Of a DNA stretch of 64,000 bases, positions 23,167 through 32,944 are shown piece after piece. Within the stretch, counting starts at the first letter, position 1. Each line of letters starts with the position of its first letter. Location of the stretch: contig JAHWDD010000001.1 of assembly GCA_023897205.1 (NCBI GenBank), positions 5,208,001-5,272,000 of the forward strand, written 5' to 3'. Origin of the DNA: Exophiala sp. HKRS030 (Eukaryota > Ascomycota > Eurotiomycetes > Chaetothyriales > Herpotrichiellaceae). Under the pieces are notes generated by a model. That model saw only the letters and a list, made by a program, of their open reading frames with translations. It was not told where the DNA came from and searched no databases. The position numbers were made by a program, and so were the translations under genes.

Positions 23167-24086
23167 TTACGCAGCAGTGGCGGCTAAGCTCTCAAATGGC
23201 TTAGCCACCGAAACGGCTTGGACAGTGGCCAAGAAAACTCCTATGCAGATTGCAATCACGATAAGCTGCTCTTTGCTTTTGCCATTTAGGATATAAAGTA
23301 TCCACAAGGGAACCGCAAGCATCATAAAACCAGTGATACAGATGACAAGGTTGACAAAGCCATCTACCCGCTTGTCGGCATAATGAATTGCACCCTCAGT
23401 GAAGGCAGGATCGTGGTGTGAGAGTGTGCGGAAGAGCGTGTGATGAAAGACATGGAGCTTTTCCAGAACACGACGCAACAGTGTTCGTGGTAATCCGGCA
23501 ACCGAGAAGAGGTCCGGATGGTGTGGTTCTCTGATGAATTCGATCTCATCCTTCGCAATGGGATCTCTATATCGGCGAAGCCACCTGTCGACGTTCCCTT
23601 TGCTAGTGGCAGATGCTTCACCCCTAACACGGAGGGCGCTGTAAGCTGTGATGAAGCTGTCTATTATCTTCATTATCAATTTCAAGCTTCAAGTATTTCA
23701 CACTGGTGAATCGTTGGAAACTCTTGCTCGGAATACTCACAGTAATCTTCTAATTTCGCCTTGATAGTCTTGATTTGAAACTGGCGATCTTCATCGTCGC
23801 ATTCGAAAGAACCATTGTTCAAGTCATCTTTAGCCCCATACATTCGAACTTCATCCATCTCAGTCAACCCACTCTCGAGCTTCGTGATCTCCCATTGTAA
23901 AAGGAATATCACTCTCGCGGCGAGGCTGTCGAAGCGTCGGACCACTAGAAAATCTTGGGCGGAAGCAGACCATTCAGAGAAGCCCCTGTATCCAATGTAC
24001 CTCCATGACTTGACCTTTTGCTGCTCAAGGTCGGGAATAGGATGTTCGTAAATCGTACCGTCACTCATACTCGCCGACCCAAGCAT
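23167..24086 (-). CDS. DUF6594 domain membrane protein
   Basis: Predicted 279 aa. Exons 24086-23741 and 23660-23167; the 80-bp intron restores phase. N-terminal IYEHPIPDLEQQKVKSWRYIGYRGFSEW, then FLVVRRFDSLAARV and FIREPHHPDLFSVA are hallmarks of the fungal DUF6594 family. The C-terminus has two or three hydrophobic helices (LVICITGFMMLAVPLWILYI and the next one near LIVIAICIGVFLA). ATGs at 24185, 24086 and 24068 are all in frame; 24086 was chosen because the family begins close to the PIPDLE motif, so the start is uncertain. The function of the family is unknown. Confidence 0.82.
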
Positions 24087-24643
24087 GTATATTTTACAGT
24101 AGAGTCGAGCAACCGAGATCAACGCGAGCCTCGGGAAATAATCTGTCGCAAGGCCAACGGGTGATGGTGACGAAGTGAGGGTCATATCCCTTTAGTTTGA
24201 CTTGGAATGTCATCGAACCATGCCACATAATGGTGTGATAGGTTTCCATGCATTGAAGGGGTGACAAGCTAAGAAAAGCGCAGGTTACAAGAAAAGTTTC
24301 TTTTCCTTCTTCGACCAATCCACTGGTTTAAACGAAACTCAACAAGGCGTAGCATTTCCTGACTAAATTGCCCAGTTTTGCTGTATATTGCAATCCGCTC
24401 TTTATCATTGGACTCAACGTTGGGCATCCTCGCATCTTGTTTCGTCCAGTCGCTGCAAAGTTCGTGTTCGATGCCTGAAGACTCAAAAGCAAGTCATTTA
24501 AGCAGCCGCAACGATATTCTCTTGCCAGCCTTTCCTCCTCCCGAGTACAAGTTTCTCGCTGCTCTTGATGTACAAAGACTGAGTCATCACTACTACCAAA
24601 GTTATCCACTTATTGAGCGAAGCATTCGGAGAGGACCAAGGCA
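24087..24643. other. Intergenic, 557 bp, divergent
   Basis: Between the divergent DUF6594 and Cys-rich genes. An open plus-strand frame with an ATG near 24471 ends at 24668 and overlaps the next gene's start, but shows no family features. Confidence 0.45.
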
Positions 24644-25343
24644 ATGCCCTCTAAAGTTCCCAGCGTGATTGGAGGAAAAGCGACGGGAACGCTTCCAGTA
24701 AGGGAACAAAAGGCCAATACACTTGAGTTTGCTGATCTAACCGGTACAGGAAGGGCAAGACAGCGAGCAAGGTCGGCATTATCGTCATTTGGATACAACG
24801 ACACGAATTCGAAGAAATTATCCTTATGGGACCCTTCCCGCGGGAGGAAAGTCGGATCTTTCTAATTCGAGGAGATTTCCATCAGGACACGACCAAGTTG
24901 ACGTTGACTACCAAGAGGGCGGTGGCCGCCAAGACCCCTCGCCAAAGGTGAAGAATGATGCACAAGAAAGAATGGATGCACCAACGTATAAAATCACAAA
25001 AGAAAAATTGAAAGACTTACACCAGAAGGTGCCCAAGAAAGACTCAAATCTGAGAGGGGATGGACGGCAACGCCCGAAAAACGAGAACCCTTGTCGAGAT
25101 TGGGTCTGCTGTAAACACTACAGCCAGAAGCGTCGAGTCCATAGCGATCAAGATCTCAACAGATGTCCACCGTGCCAACACAGAATGTGCAACAACTGCG
25201 ATCGTGTTGAAGACTATCAAGGGTTATGGTGGATATGCTGTAAGCAGACTAGACCGCAACATGTCGTTATTAACCCAGGCGATGAAGAGAGATGCTCCGC
25301 CTGCGGGCATAAGAGATGCAACAGTCGTTGCGGATCGACATAG
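24644..25343 (+). CDS. Cys-rich protein with duplicated zinc-binding-like module
   Basis: Predicted 215 aa. Exons 24644-24697 and 24750-25343. The 52-bp intron has GTAAGG, a CTAAC branch site and ACAG, and joins two frames that are otherwise unconnected; the second has no ATG of its own until far downstream. The middle is Lys/Asp-rich and probably disordered. The C-terminal 85 residues hold two similar units: DWVCCKHY then RCPPCQHRMCNNC, and WWICCKQT then RCSACGHKRCNSRC. The W-x-CC...C-x2-C-x-H-x2-C-x2(3)-C spacing suggests metal binding. Similar Cys-rich tails occur in uncharacterised fungal proteins; no function is known to me. Confidence 0.6.
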
Positions 25344-26527
25344 CCAGTTTAGGCACAAGGTTCAGGACCTTAGGTACCAAAATTGTACCCTCGTAGAACC
25401 ATCGTGTAAGATTTCCACATCCTCAAAGAGAGATATCTCTATCAAGCATGGCGTGAGCCTCAATAATAGCTGGGGCCCAGAAACGGGACCACCAAACGAG
25501 GGTAATGAGTAGCTTGAGTAGCTCACCCTGAAGGCTGAACCGAAGTTGAGCCTGCCCTGGCACATGAGTTCCAGCGACGAGGCCACGGGGCCCCAAAGGG
25601 GGTGTTCGAATAAGTTCGATATGGGTGATCGATCTTGGGTAGATAAGACAAGCATTGTGGAGCTCTCCGGGGAGATTTAATTCTATTCATCCTTGTTAGT
25701 ACCAGGAGTCGAGAGTGCCATGCACAAGAAATTTAGGCAGCAGCGGCAAACCGGTGCCCTAATATGAGAGGCTCGTCTGGCCGATCTTTGAGGAGCCAGA
25801 TGAGGGCCCCCCCTGCTCTGTAGGTTATGCTGCTCAGGCAGTGATCAGGGAACGACCTTTGGACCACTGCCTCGATGCTGTCAGCAAGGTGAGCTGGCCC
25901 CGCCAGCCCTGCGCCGTCATTGAGCCTGGCGCGAGCCATCGGGGCGCGAGGTGGACGGGCGTCGAGGAGTCCGGTACTTTGATACAAGAAAATGTCGGTG
26001 TCTATCGCATGGATCACAAAGGGGTGGTCGATGCCCAATGACACCCAATCATTGCACTCAGATTTCAGATATTGGACGGGAGTTTCGTTACGTAAAATGC
26101 TTCGACGCGTCTTGCCGGGACCGGCAACAAGTAGAAGCACCAATTCCCAATCTCCTCCCATTGCTCTCCTGTTGTACACATGCATTGCCCACATACCTTT
26201 ACTGTAAACTAGGTATGTTCGGTGTTCCGTCGGTCGACCTCTCGTATGGTAGAGACAATAAGTAGTGGACTGGCTTCTGCCGCCCCGTATGCCACTATTT
26301 TGCCGCCCCGGAGAGAAAACTCCAATGCCTCAGATTGCCTAATGACCCTGGACTCTGATTTGGCCCAGCATCACCATTTGTATGGTTTACGATCTTTTGT
26401 GTCGCTGTAGAGAAACTTCAATCTTACACGCAAATCTTGCGTGGCAACTTACACCTTCAGGTGTTCGTCAATACCTTATTGTGTTTCTATTCTGGTCTGC
26501 TCTGCGCTTTTCTCATCTCATCTCATC
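25344..26527. other. Intergenic, 1.18 kb, with one doubtful ORF
   Basis: Holds the 5' region of the second isochorismatase-like gene. A minus-strand ORF (25733-26194) is listed separately. No repeats or RNA genes recognised. Confidence 0.45.
25733..26194 (-). CDS. Hypothetical ORF, 153 aa, unrecognised
   Basis: ATG-initiated open frame with a mildly protein-like composition (IDTDIFLYQSTGLLDA; HLADSIEAVV; YRAGGALIWLLKDRPDE). I recognise no family. It lies wholly in the region upstream of the isochorismatase-like gene and could be chance or a decayed gene. Confidence 0.22.
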   Translation of the reverse strand: MWAMHVYNRRAMGGDWELVLLLVAGPGKTRRSILRNETPVQYLKSECNDWVSLGIDHPFVIHAIDTDIFLYQSTGLLDARPPRAPMARARLNDGAGLAGPAHLADSIEAVVQRSFPDHCLSSITYRAGGALIWLLKDRPDEPLILGHRFAAAA

Positions 26528-27241
26528 ATGGCTACTACAGCCGCATTGGATCCTTCACATTGCCCCGGCTATGCAGCTGAATGTGGCGACCCTTCAAGGA
26601 CAAAGAAACTCGGATTCGGTAAACGACCGGCGGTTTTGTTGCTTGACATGTGTGACGCCTATTTCAGCCCTCAATCTCCATTGGTGTTGGACCAGGACAC
26701 TCTGGATCGAGTCTCGAAGGCATGGTCGGAAATCTTGGACACTGTGAGAGAAAGAAGACCAAACGCCGCCGCCGACAAAGACATCCCGATCATCTACGCC
26801 CAGACATTCTACACACACCCCAAATGCCGTGACGCTGGTCTGGCCATGCTCAAGAACGACCATACTGTCTTCTTCCAGGCCCAACATCCACAAAACCTCA
26901 CCAGCCTGTCCATGGCCCCCCCGCAGATTCACCCGAATCACAACGACTCCATATTGAAGAAGAAGTATCCTTCGGCCTTCTTCGGGACGAATTTGAGCAC
27001 GCAGCTGGCCGCCATGGGAGTCGATACCCTTATCATCGGCGGCTTGACCACGAGTCTGAATGTGCGGGCGACCGCCCTGGATGCCATGCAGTCCGGCTTC
27101 AGACCCATCGTGGTGGCCGAAGCTTGTGGCGACAGGGTTCGGGAGTTGCACTGGGCGAACTTGATGGACGTTGGAGCCAAATATGGTGATGTCGTGGGTG
27201 TCGAGGAGGCAGCTTCTTATCTTCGAAACGTAAAAGAATGA
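26528..27241 (+). CDS. Isochorismatase-fold protein lacking the catalytic cysteine
   Basis: Predicted 237-aa single-exon protein of the cysteine-hydrolase superfamily. Asp40 (AVLLLDM) and Lys145 (ILKKKYPSAFFGT) of the usual triad are present. At the nucleophile position the paralogue at 18106-18853 reads GGVSTSGCVRAS, whereas this protein reads GGLTTSLNVRAT, so Cys is replaced by Asn178. The rest of the fold is intact (ACGDRVRELHWANLMDVGAKYGDV). It might be a pseudoenzyme, or work by the cysteine-independent chemistry of true isochorismatases. The start is the first ATG; the longer frame uses a GTG. It converges with a regulator gene with only 42 bp between stops. Confidence 0.85.
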   Translation: MATTAALDPSHCPGYAAECGDPSRTKKLGFGKRPAVLLLDMCDAYFSPQSPLVLDQDTLDRVSKAWSEILDTVRERRPNAAADKDIPIIYAQTFYTHPKCRDAGLAMLKNDHTVFFQAQHPQNLTSLSMAPPQIHPNHNDSILKKKYPSAFFGTNLSTQLAAMGVDTLIIGGLTTSLNVRATALDAMQSGFRPIVVAEACGDRVRELHWANLMDVGAKYGDVVGVEEAASYLRNVKE

Positions 27242-27283
27242 ATAACATACGTGTCATTGACATGTCATACAGGGTCATCAAAG

Positions 27284-29188
27284 TCACACTTGCCAGTCAC
27301 CCCAGCCCATATGGACATAACCGTGCACAAAGTCAGCCATGTCGTTATCGAAAGAATCATGTAGCATCTCAAACGTGCTGAAGTCCGGCAGGGAGAACGG
27401 TTGCTGAGATCCAGAAGGCTGAGGGCCCGCGGTAGACCTGTTTCCGTGGAATGGTTCAATGAGCTGCAGTCGAGGTCTATCCGAGCCTAGCGCTGCCGTA
27501 TCGCTGAGGAGATCGAGGTAATTGGTCGCGAGAGGCGCCTGCGGTTGCTGCTGCTGCTGTTGTCCCATTGAAGCAACGGACCGCAATGGTGACTGTCTGT
27601 CGGCAACGGGCTGGCTGTGATGATGTTGCGGGTGATTATCTCCGGATTTGTGACCACTCGCATTGAAGGCTGTGGTATGAGGCTCGGCAATACGTTCATG
27701 GGAGGATCGAGTGACCGTACGTGGTGTCGTACGTGGTGTCATACGTGGAGTTTGGCTTGTTGTAGCCGCCGCCGAGTTCAGGAAAGATCCTTGGGAGGTA
27801 ACATCACTCAGAGCCTCGCTGTCTCGACTGGCTGGCTGTTCGGCTAGCTTGCGCAAAACCAGCGTCCAATCGTGCACTGTTGGCCATTTCTCCTCCAACG
27901 TCGACAAGATTTCCAGGGCTCTGTTGAGTATTTTGCTCGCCGAAGCAGACAATTCGCGGCACAGCTGTGGCCAGCGCACAAGGTACGAAGCAAGTGAGCC
28001 GCAGATGTAGACGCAGAACGCCAGCATCGCCGGAAATCCGTCGTCAGAAGACCGGGTGGTAAAGAAAGCGTCGATAATGTCGTATAATTGCCATACATTT
28101 GAGAACAGCTCGAACGACATTTGCTCCCAGAAATCCTGCGGAGCGTTGTCGGTGGCGGTGGCTCTGTGACCCAGGAGTTTGGCGACTATACTTTCCAGGT
28201 ACAAGCGGCGTGGGACGATATGGTTGAGTTTCATGATGGACACGATAGACAGATATGCCAATTCCACATGCTGCGCTTTGAAACCCCGGAGGTTCCAGGC
28301 CGACCAACGATGTTCCACGGGCATGTTTTGTTCCCATTGATTCAAACTCTCGGTGACTTTTCTATACCGGCTGTCGGGGACCCAGGGCTGCATCTCCACG
28401 CTCGTGTTGGCGTTTTCTTCATCCTGAGAGAAATCCCGAGCTATCGTCCCCCAGAAGTCGTGGGCCTGGACAAGTGTCGCGAACAGGGACCGCGAGGGAA
28501 GCAATACTAGTGACGAATTTTGTCGAGCTGGCATGGTGCCGGCTAGGGCGGCACGTACTAAAGGCACCCGTCCGAACGCGAAATCATCCTCACTACTCGG
28601 CAACAAGGTCGTGATGTCTGTTTTCGCAAAGGATGCCGGTAGGTGCTTTTGCGTGTAGAGGTTATCGTGGTTTTGAATCACCCAAAACGTCCGCCTTGCT
28701 CGTTCAGCATTGACAACGTCAGTCGCCGAAGCATCGGGCGGGAGATTATACGTTTCTTCTCGGTGTAGTCGGAGCACCCCAGCCATACGCACCGCGATTC
28801 CCATATTGATGGAGCTTCGAGCACGGTCACCTTTGCCCCAGTCTGCCATGCCGAGTAGGAAGAATGCTTGCGCGTTCTCCAGGCACGTTTCCCACATCTC
28901 GTCGGCTATCATGATATGGGCGATCTCGGCGAAGAATTCGGATGCCTGCCTACTGCTGCCGAACCGTTTACATAGCGGTGGTGTGAAGCGAGCAGATATT
29001 GCAAGCATGCTTACGAGGAGAAACATATTGACAGACCTGCGATCATTCTCTAATTGTTCCAGAAACAATGCTCTAGGAGTGAATCCTGCCGGACTCGTTA
29101 ACGACAGGCATCGTAAAGGTTGGATAGCTCCTACCAATTTGGATGCACGTGGTGACAAAGGTTCGACAGCCTTGAACCAATTCTTCAT
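27284..29188 (-). CDS. Fungal transcription-factor-domain regulator without visible Zn2Cys6 domain
   Basis: Predicted 634-aa single-exon protein. The N-terminal half matches the fungal-specific TF middle homology region: FLLVSMLAISARFTPPLCKRFG, AFFLLGMADWGKGDRARSSINMGIAVRMA, RARRTFWVIQNHD. The C-terminal third is low-complexity with a short poly-Gln run (CAG/CAA repeat near 27550) and TPRTTPRT-like Thr/Pro repeats. No Cys6 zinc cluster lies between the first ATG and the homology region, and none was found in the 330 bp upstream, so the DNA-binding exon is either absent, highly divergent or further away. It ends 42 bp from the isochorismatase-like gene. Confidence 0.78.
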   Translation of the reverse strand: MKNWFKAVEPLSPRASKLVGAIQPLRCLSLTSPAGFTPRALFLEQLENDRRSVNMFLLVSMLAISARFTPPLCKRFGSSRQASEFFAEIAHIMIADEMWETCLENAQAFFLLGMADWGKGDRARSSINMGIAVRMAGVLRLHREETYNLPPDASATDVVNAERARRTFWVIQNHDNLYTQKHLPASFAKTDITTLLPSSEDDFAFGRVPLVRAALAGTMPARQNSSLVLLPSRSLFATLVQAHDFWGTIARDFSQDEENANTSVEMQPWVPDSRYRKVTESLNQWEQNMPVEHRWSAWNLRGFKAQHVELAYLSIVSIMKLNHIVPRRLYLESIVAKLLGHRATATDNAPQDFWEQMSFELFSNVWQLYDIIDAFFTTRSSDDGFPAMLAFCVYICGSLASYLVRWPQLCRELSASASKILNRALEILSTLEEKWPTVHDWTLVLRKLAEQPASRDSEALSDVTSQGSFLNSAAATTSQTPRMTPRTTPRTVTRSSHERIAEPHTTAFNASGHKSGDNHPQHHHSQPVADRQSPLRSVASMGQQQQQQPQAPLATNYLDLLSDTAALGSDRPRLQLIEPFHGNRSTAGPQPSGSQQPFSLPDFSTFEMLHDSFDNDMADFVHGYVHMGWGDWQV

Positions 29189-30453
29189 GAGGAGGTAGGA
29201 GACTCCATACGTCCGATGTATACACTTGCATCTTTCGTGCCGTCATGGGAGACAGAGTCTCTGGAATCTCAATTACAGGATCACTAATGATGCGACTTAG
29301 CTAGGGTTTTTTTGCGTATGCAATCAAGTCTCACCTGGGAGTGCCTGCAAGCTGTGCATTATCACTGCATCTCATCCAATTAGTCCGTCGCCGTCGAATT
29401 AGTTGGTGTTGCACCCACCCGCTTTGCGATGTAGAGCTAGAGACATCGCCTGCTGGTTGCTGGACTCTCTTGATTCGGTACTACTAGACTTGTTAGAGTC
29501 TTCGTTGCTTCATCATTAGACTTTATGGCTTGCTCTTCGATCCTGGTCATCTCCCCGGCTCGCAAATCCGCTACAACCCCTCGTCAGATCGATGGACTCA
29601 TAATGACACGTAAAGTATCAGTACCAACCATGATTGTGCCTCTGATGGTCCTGCTTGACGACATGGAACGCAAGGAATCCGACCGGCATCTTGGATACAT
29701 TTGCTGCGAAGACGCCGACATCTAAATGCATGATCGAGTTGTCAGTGAAGGCACCCTATTCTACCAGAGAGAATACGTCGCGGCAGTCGACGACCAAAAG
29801 AGTCTCCAGAAACATAAATTCTTTACTTGTGAGACAACACTTACCTTCTGCACGCAATCGAGGATCTTTTGAACTTCACTGTCTGTGATTGCACGTTGAC
29901 ATTTGTTGATCCTCCTTGCTGATCGTGGCCATTGTCAGCCAACATTGGGTTCGCTTGACGAAGATGATGCAAATTAGGGAGCACGTTGGGTTATGTCGCC
30001 TCATTTGTTCAGACAAAGTTGATGCTATGGCACGATGTCTTTTTGCCCGGGTGCACAGGGCGACGGACTTGGTCGGCAGAGTGCCTTCGAGGCTTTATCC
30101 CGGTATTAGAAATGAATAAAGGACAATTCACTCCTTATCGACAGGTTGGTATTAGCTCTTTGATACTGAGTAGTTAGTGCATTGAAACCAATTAGCTAGG
30201 GTGCATTGGACAGCTGTGTGGGTCTTCCACGATAAGGACCCTTCAGCCACCAACTTGTCCGGGTCTGTTAGGCTTGGACCCCTTCTTCTGGGTGCTCTAG
30301 ACGTACAGTACGCAGTCCTGGGCAATGATAGTCCGGATATGGTGCACTCATCCACGGCGAGAATCTAGTGAGTACTCGAGTAATGTCTGATGCTATCTCT
30401 GATCTGCGCTGCTCCTGATATCTCACTATGGTAGTACTAAATGGTTGGCTTCT
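29189..30453. other. Intergenic, 1.27 kb
   Basis: Upstream of the regulator and downstream of the dioxygenase-like gene. Short frames on both strands (for example 29525-29725, plus) show no family resemblance. No zinc-cluster exon found. Confidence 0.5.
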
Positions 30454-32220
30454 TTATGCTGGTTTTTGGCCCAACTGCGGCAGTCCAGCTGCAGCAAGTC
30501 TCTCGTTAACTTCATCCAGGTGTTCCATAAAATGGCCCTGGAGATCATCCCAAAAGTCGCCTTCGTACCCTTCAATATCTGTGGATTGCTTAGTAAGGGA
30601 GTAGCGAGGAAAATAGCAGGGAGGCTCACGCTTGATGCTTGGGTTTCTGTCCAAGGCAAATCGCGTTAAACTGAAATGGTTATTCAAGTGAAACATGAAG
30701 CCTGTTGAAATAGTCTGTCAGCCCATTGTTCGTGAACATTTGGAGGGGGATGTGTCTCACTCAGAGCATTCTCGCCCATAATCTCAGGCTTCAATTCTTT
30801 CGTCGTGGCCTCTTTCCAGGCCTTGTACGCATCTCCGTGAGGCATGTAGGAGTTTTCGCAACTCAAGCAACCAGCTTGAACATCACGGACCGAGCCATGA
30901 TACTCTCCATAGATCATGCCCAGCATCTCTGTGGACATGTTTCGGTGATAGTATGGTGGGCGGTACGTATCCAGAGCTGTGATGTGCTTGGCCGTGTAGA
31001 CTGCAAACTCTGACAGAGACACGTTTGGCGTCTTCGATTTGGCGACCAGGACCGTATAGATGGTGGGATCGCATTGTTCTTTCATCGCACATGCAAGCGG
31101 CACAAACTTCTCCATTGCGTACTTGAATGGTACGTAGCTTCCGTGCCAGCCTACTACATCGAAGGGAGTATGGCTTTGTTTATATGAGAATAGATCACCG
31201 GTAAGTTTGTAGACGACTAGAGCAAGAGTGTCAATACCGGATCCAAGGTTGACCATCGGGCAAACTCACCTTCCCATTTCGAGTCGTCCATATCAAAAGC
31301 TGCGACAGGGTACTCGAAATCTCGGGGATGGGCCAACCCGTTCGAGCCAATGACTCCAAGATCAGGGAGTTCGAAATGTGAGCCAAAGATTTCGTGCACG
31401 TATCCCCTTGCCGGGCCATCTGGCAATGACACTTTCCATTTCAATCCCGCTTGAACGACACAAAGCTCGCCAGGCCGAACCATGAGTCTGCCCAGTTCAG
31501 TCTGAATGTCGAGTCTACCTACTTGTGGTAGAATCAGGAAGTCTCCATCGTTGTTGCAAAATGCTTGGTTCTTCATCGAAGCGTTGCAAGCGTACATGTG
31601 CATTGCCAGGCCTTCCTTCATAGTCGGATCACCCCATCCACCGATAGTCTTGAGCCCTTGGATAAAAGTGACAGATTCATTCTCTTCTGGCCACTCCAAC
31701 GGACCCCATTCATAGGTGAGAGGGGTGAATTGTACGTTGGGATTGTGTTTCGAAAAGCATGCCTCGAGCTAGAGCCCTTGCAATCAGTTGATGCCTTCAA
31801 GTCAGAATAGATATCAAAATACATCAGGAGTAGGAGCCATTGGCCTTGGCCGAGAGTGTGCAACGGATGGTCTTATGCGATACATCCACACATGTTGAAG
31901 GGTGTCTCGGTATGATACGAAAGGGGTCCCATTCAATTGTTCAGAGTACAGATCGAAAGTACATCTTTGAGGAACGTTCCGACCGGGCTCGGGGAGGATA
32001 TCTGGACTGAAACCTCGATCAGCAGCCGCCTCCGTAGACCTAGGGTACAGAGCCGCAATACTTACACAGCTTCCGTCGAAAAGTAGTTGCCAAATCCCAG
32101 CTGATATCTGTAAGGGTCTGCCTCTATTGGCGCAGTGGTTTTTGAACCCGCTGCAGAGGCACCGAACTTGTTCATTGACGAAGGCTTGGTGACCAACACC
32201 ATTTCTGAAGAGTCGCCCAT
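30454..32220 (-). CDS. Homogentisate 1,2-dioxygenase-like protein, 6 exons
   Basis: Predicted 496-aa cupin-fold iron ring-cleavage dioxygenase paralogue; the family opens homogentisate to maleylacetoacetate. Exons 32220-32066, 32006-31823, 31768-31270, 31216-30761, 30701-30630, 30578-30454; phases consistent. Family motifs: YQLGFGNYFSTEA, LYSEQLNGT, MYRIRPSVAH, NNDGDFLILPQVG, HFELPDLGVIGSNGLAHPRDF, VVGWHGSYVPFKY and RPPYYHRNMSTEMLG. The iron ligands corresponding to human His335, Glu341 and His371 (MPHG) are kept, as is His292. Six residues before MPHG, where human has His365, this protein has Glu. So it is a divergent paralogue and may use another hydroxylated aromatic acid. It is divergent from a P450 gene. 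Confidence 0.88.
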
Positions 32221-32944
32221 TTGTATCGTGAAGAAATCAAAGAGAACGTGTAAAATGTCTCGTATTGAATTCGTCTACACACGCTGACTGTGATGAAGAT
32301 GCTGAAATGCTGCCTAGACTTTTGTACTTCCGAAACACACTCTGTATTGTCACTTTGCTCGGGGGATCTCCAGTCGGCCTGTTCCAAGTGAGGCCGACAT
32401 GGTTGTTCGGTGAACCTGGATATCTGCCATTTGGCAACTCAAGACTTCTGTCTCCACCGAGTGGCCAATCTCATATTTGAGCAACAAGTCGAGATGCTAA
32501 TGACTGCTTGTATCTGAAGAAAAAGCAAAAGGAGCGGCTGGCTGGCAGGCCGGCAAGATAAGCGGCAAGGTGAATTGGTCGACGCCCTAGCGCCACGAAT
32601 GGTTCAACCTGTGGGTCACTGAAGCTCTTGATAAACCACGTTTGTCAAAGGCTCCACAATCGTATCGCAATCCGGCCACCGGCACAACGAGGGAACTATG
32701 GCCTTGACCTGCACACATCAAGCAACGGCTCAAGGTCCACCGTGGTTCGTTCCACTGACGAACTGGACTGTCAACACACAAGGACCCCAATGATCTTCTT
32801 ACGACCAATCGAGAAGGGATCATTTGATATCGTACCGCTAGTGATCAAGTGGAAATGAGTTGTCATATTTGTTCAGCTTGAACCCTCAGTGCAGCAGCAG
32901 CAGTCACATCTCAGAGCTACTTTCGACAACAGACGCACGATAAT
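32221..32944. promoter_or_regulatory. Divergent promoter, dioxygenase-like / P450
   Basis: 724 bp between opposite start codons, suggesting joint control. It contains the 14-mer AAGGAGCGGCTGGC at 32530-32543, also found upstream of the Fcy2-type permease, followed by a CCGGC-rich stretch. No coding signal. Confidence 0.45.
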
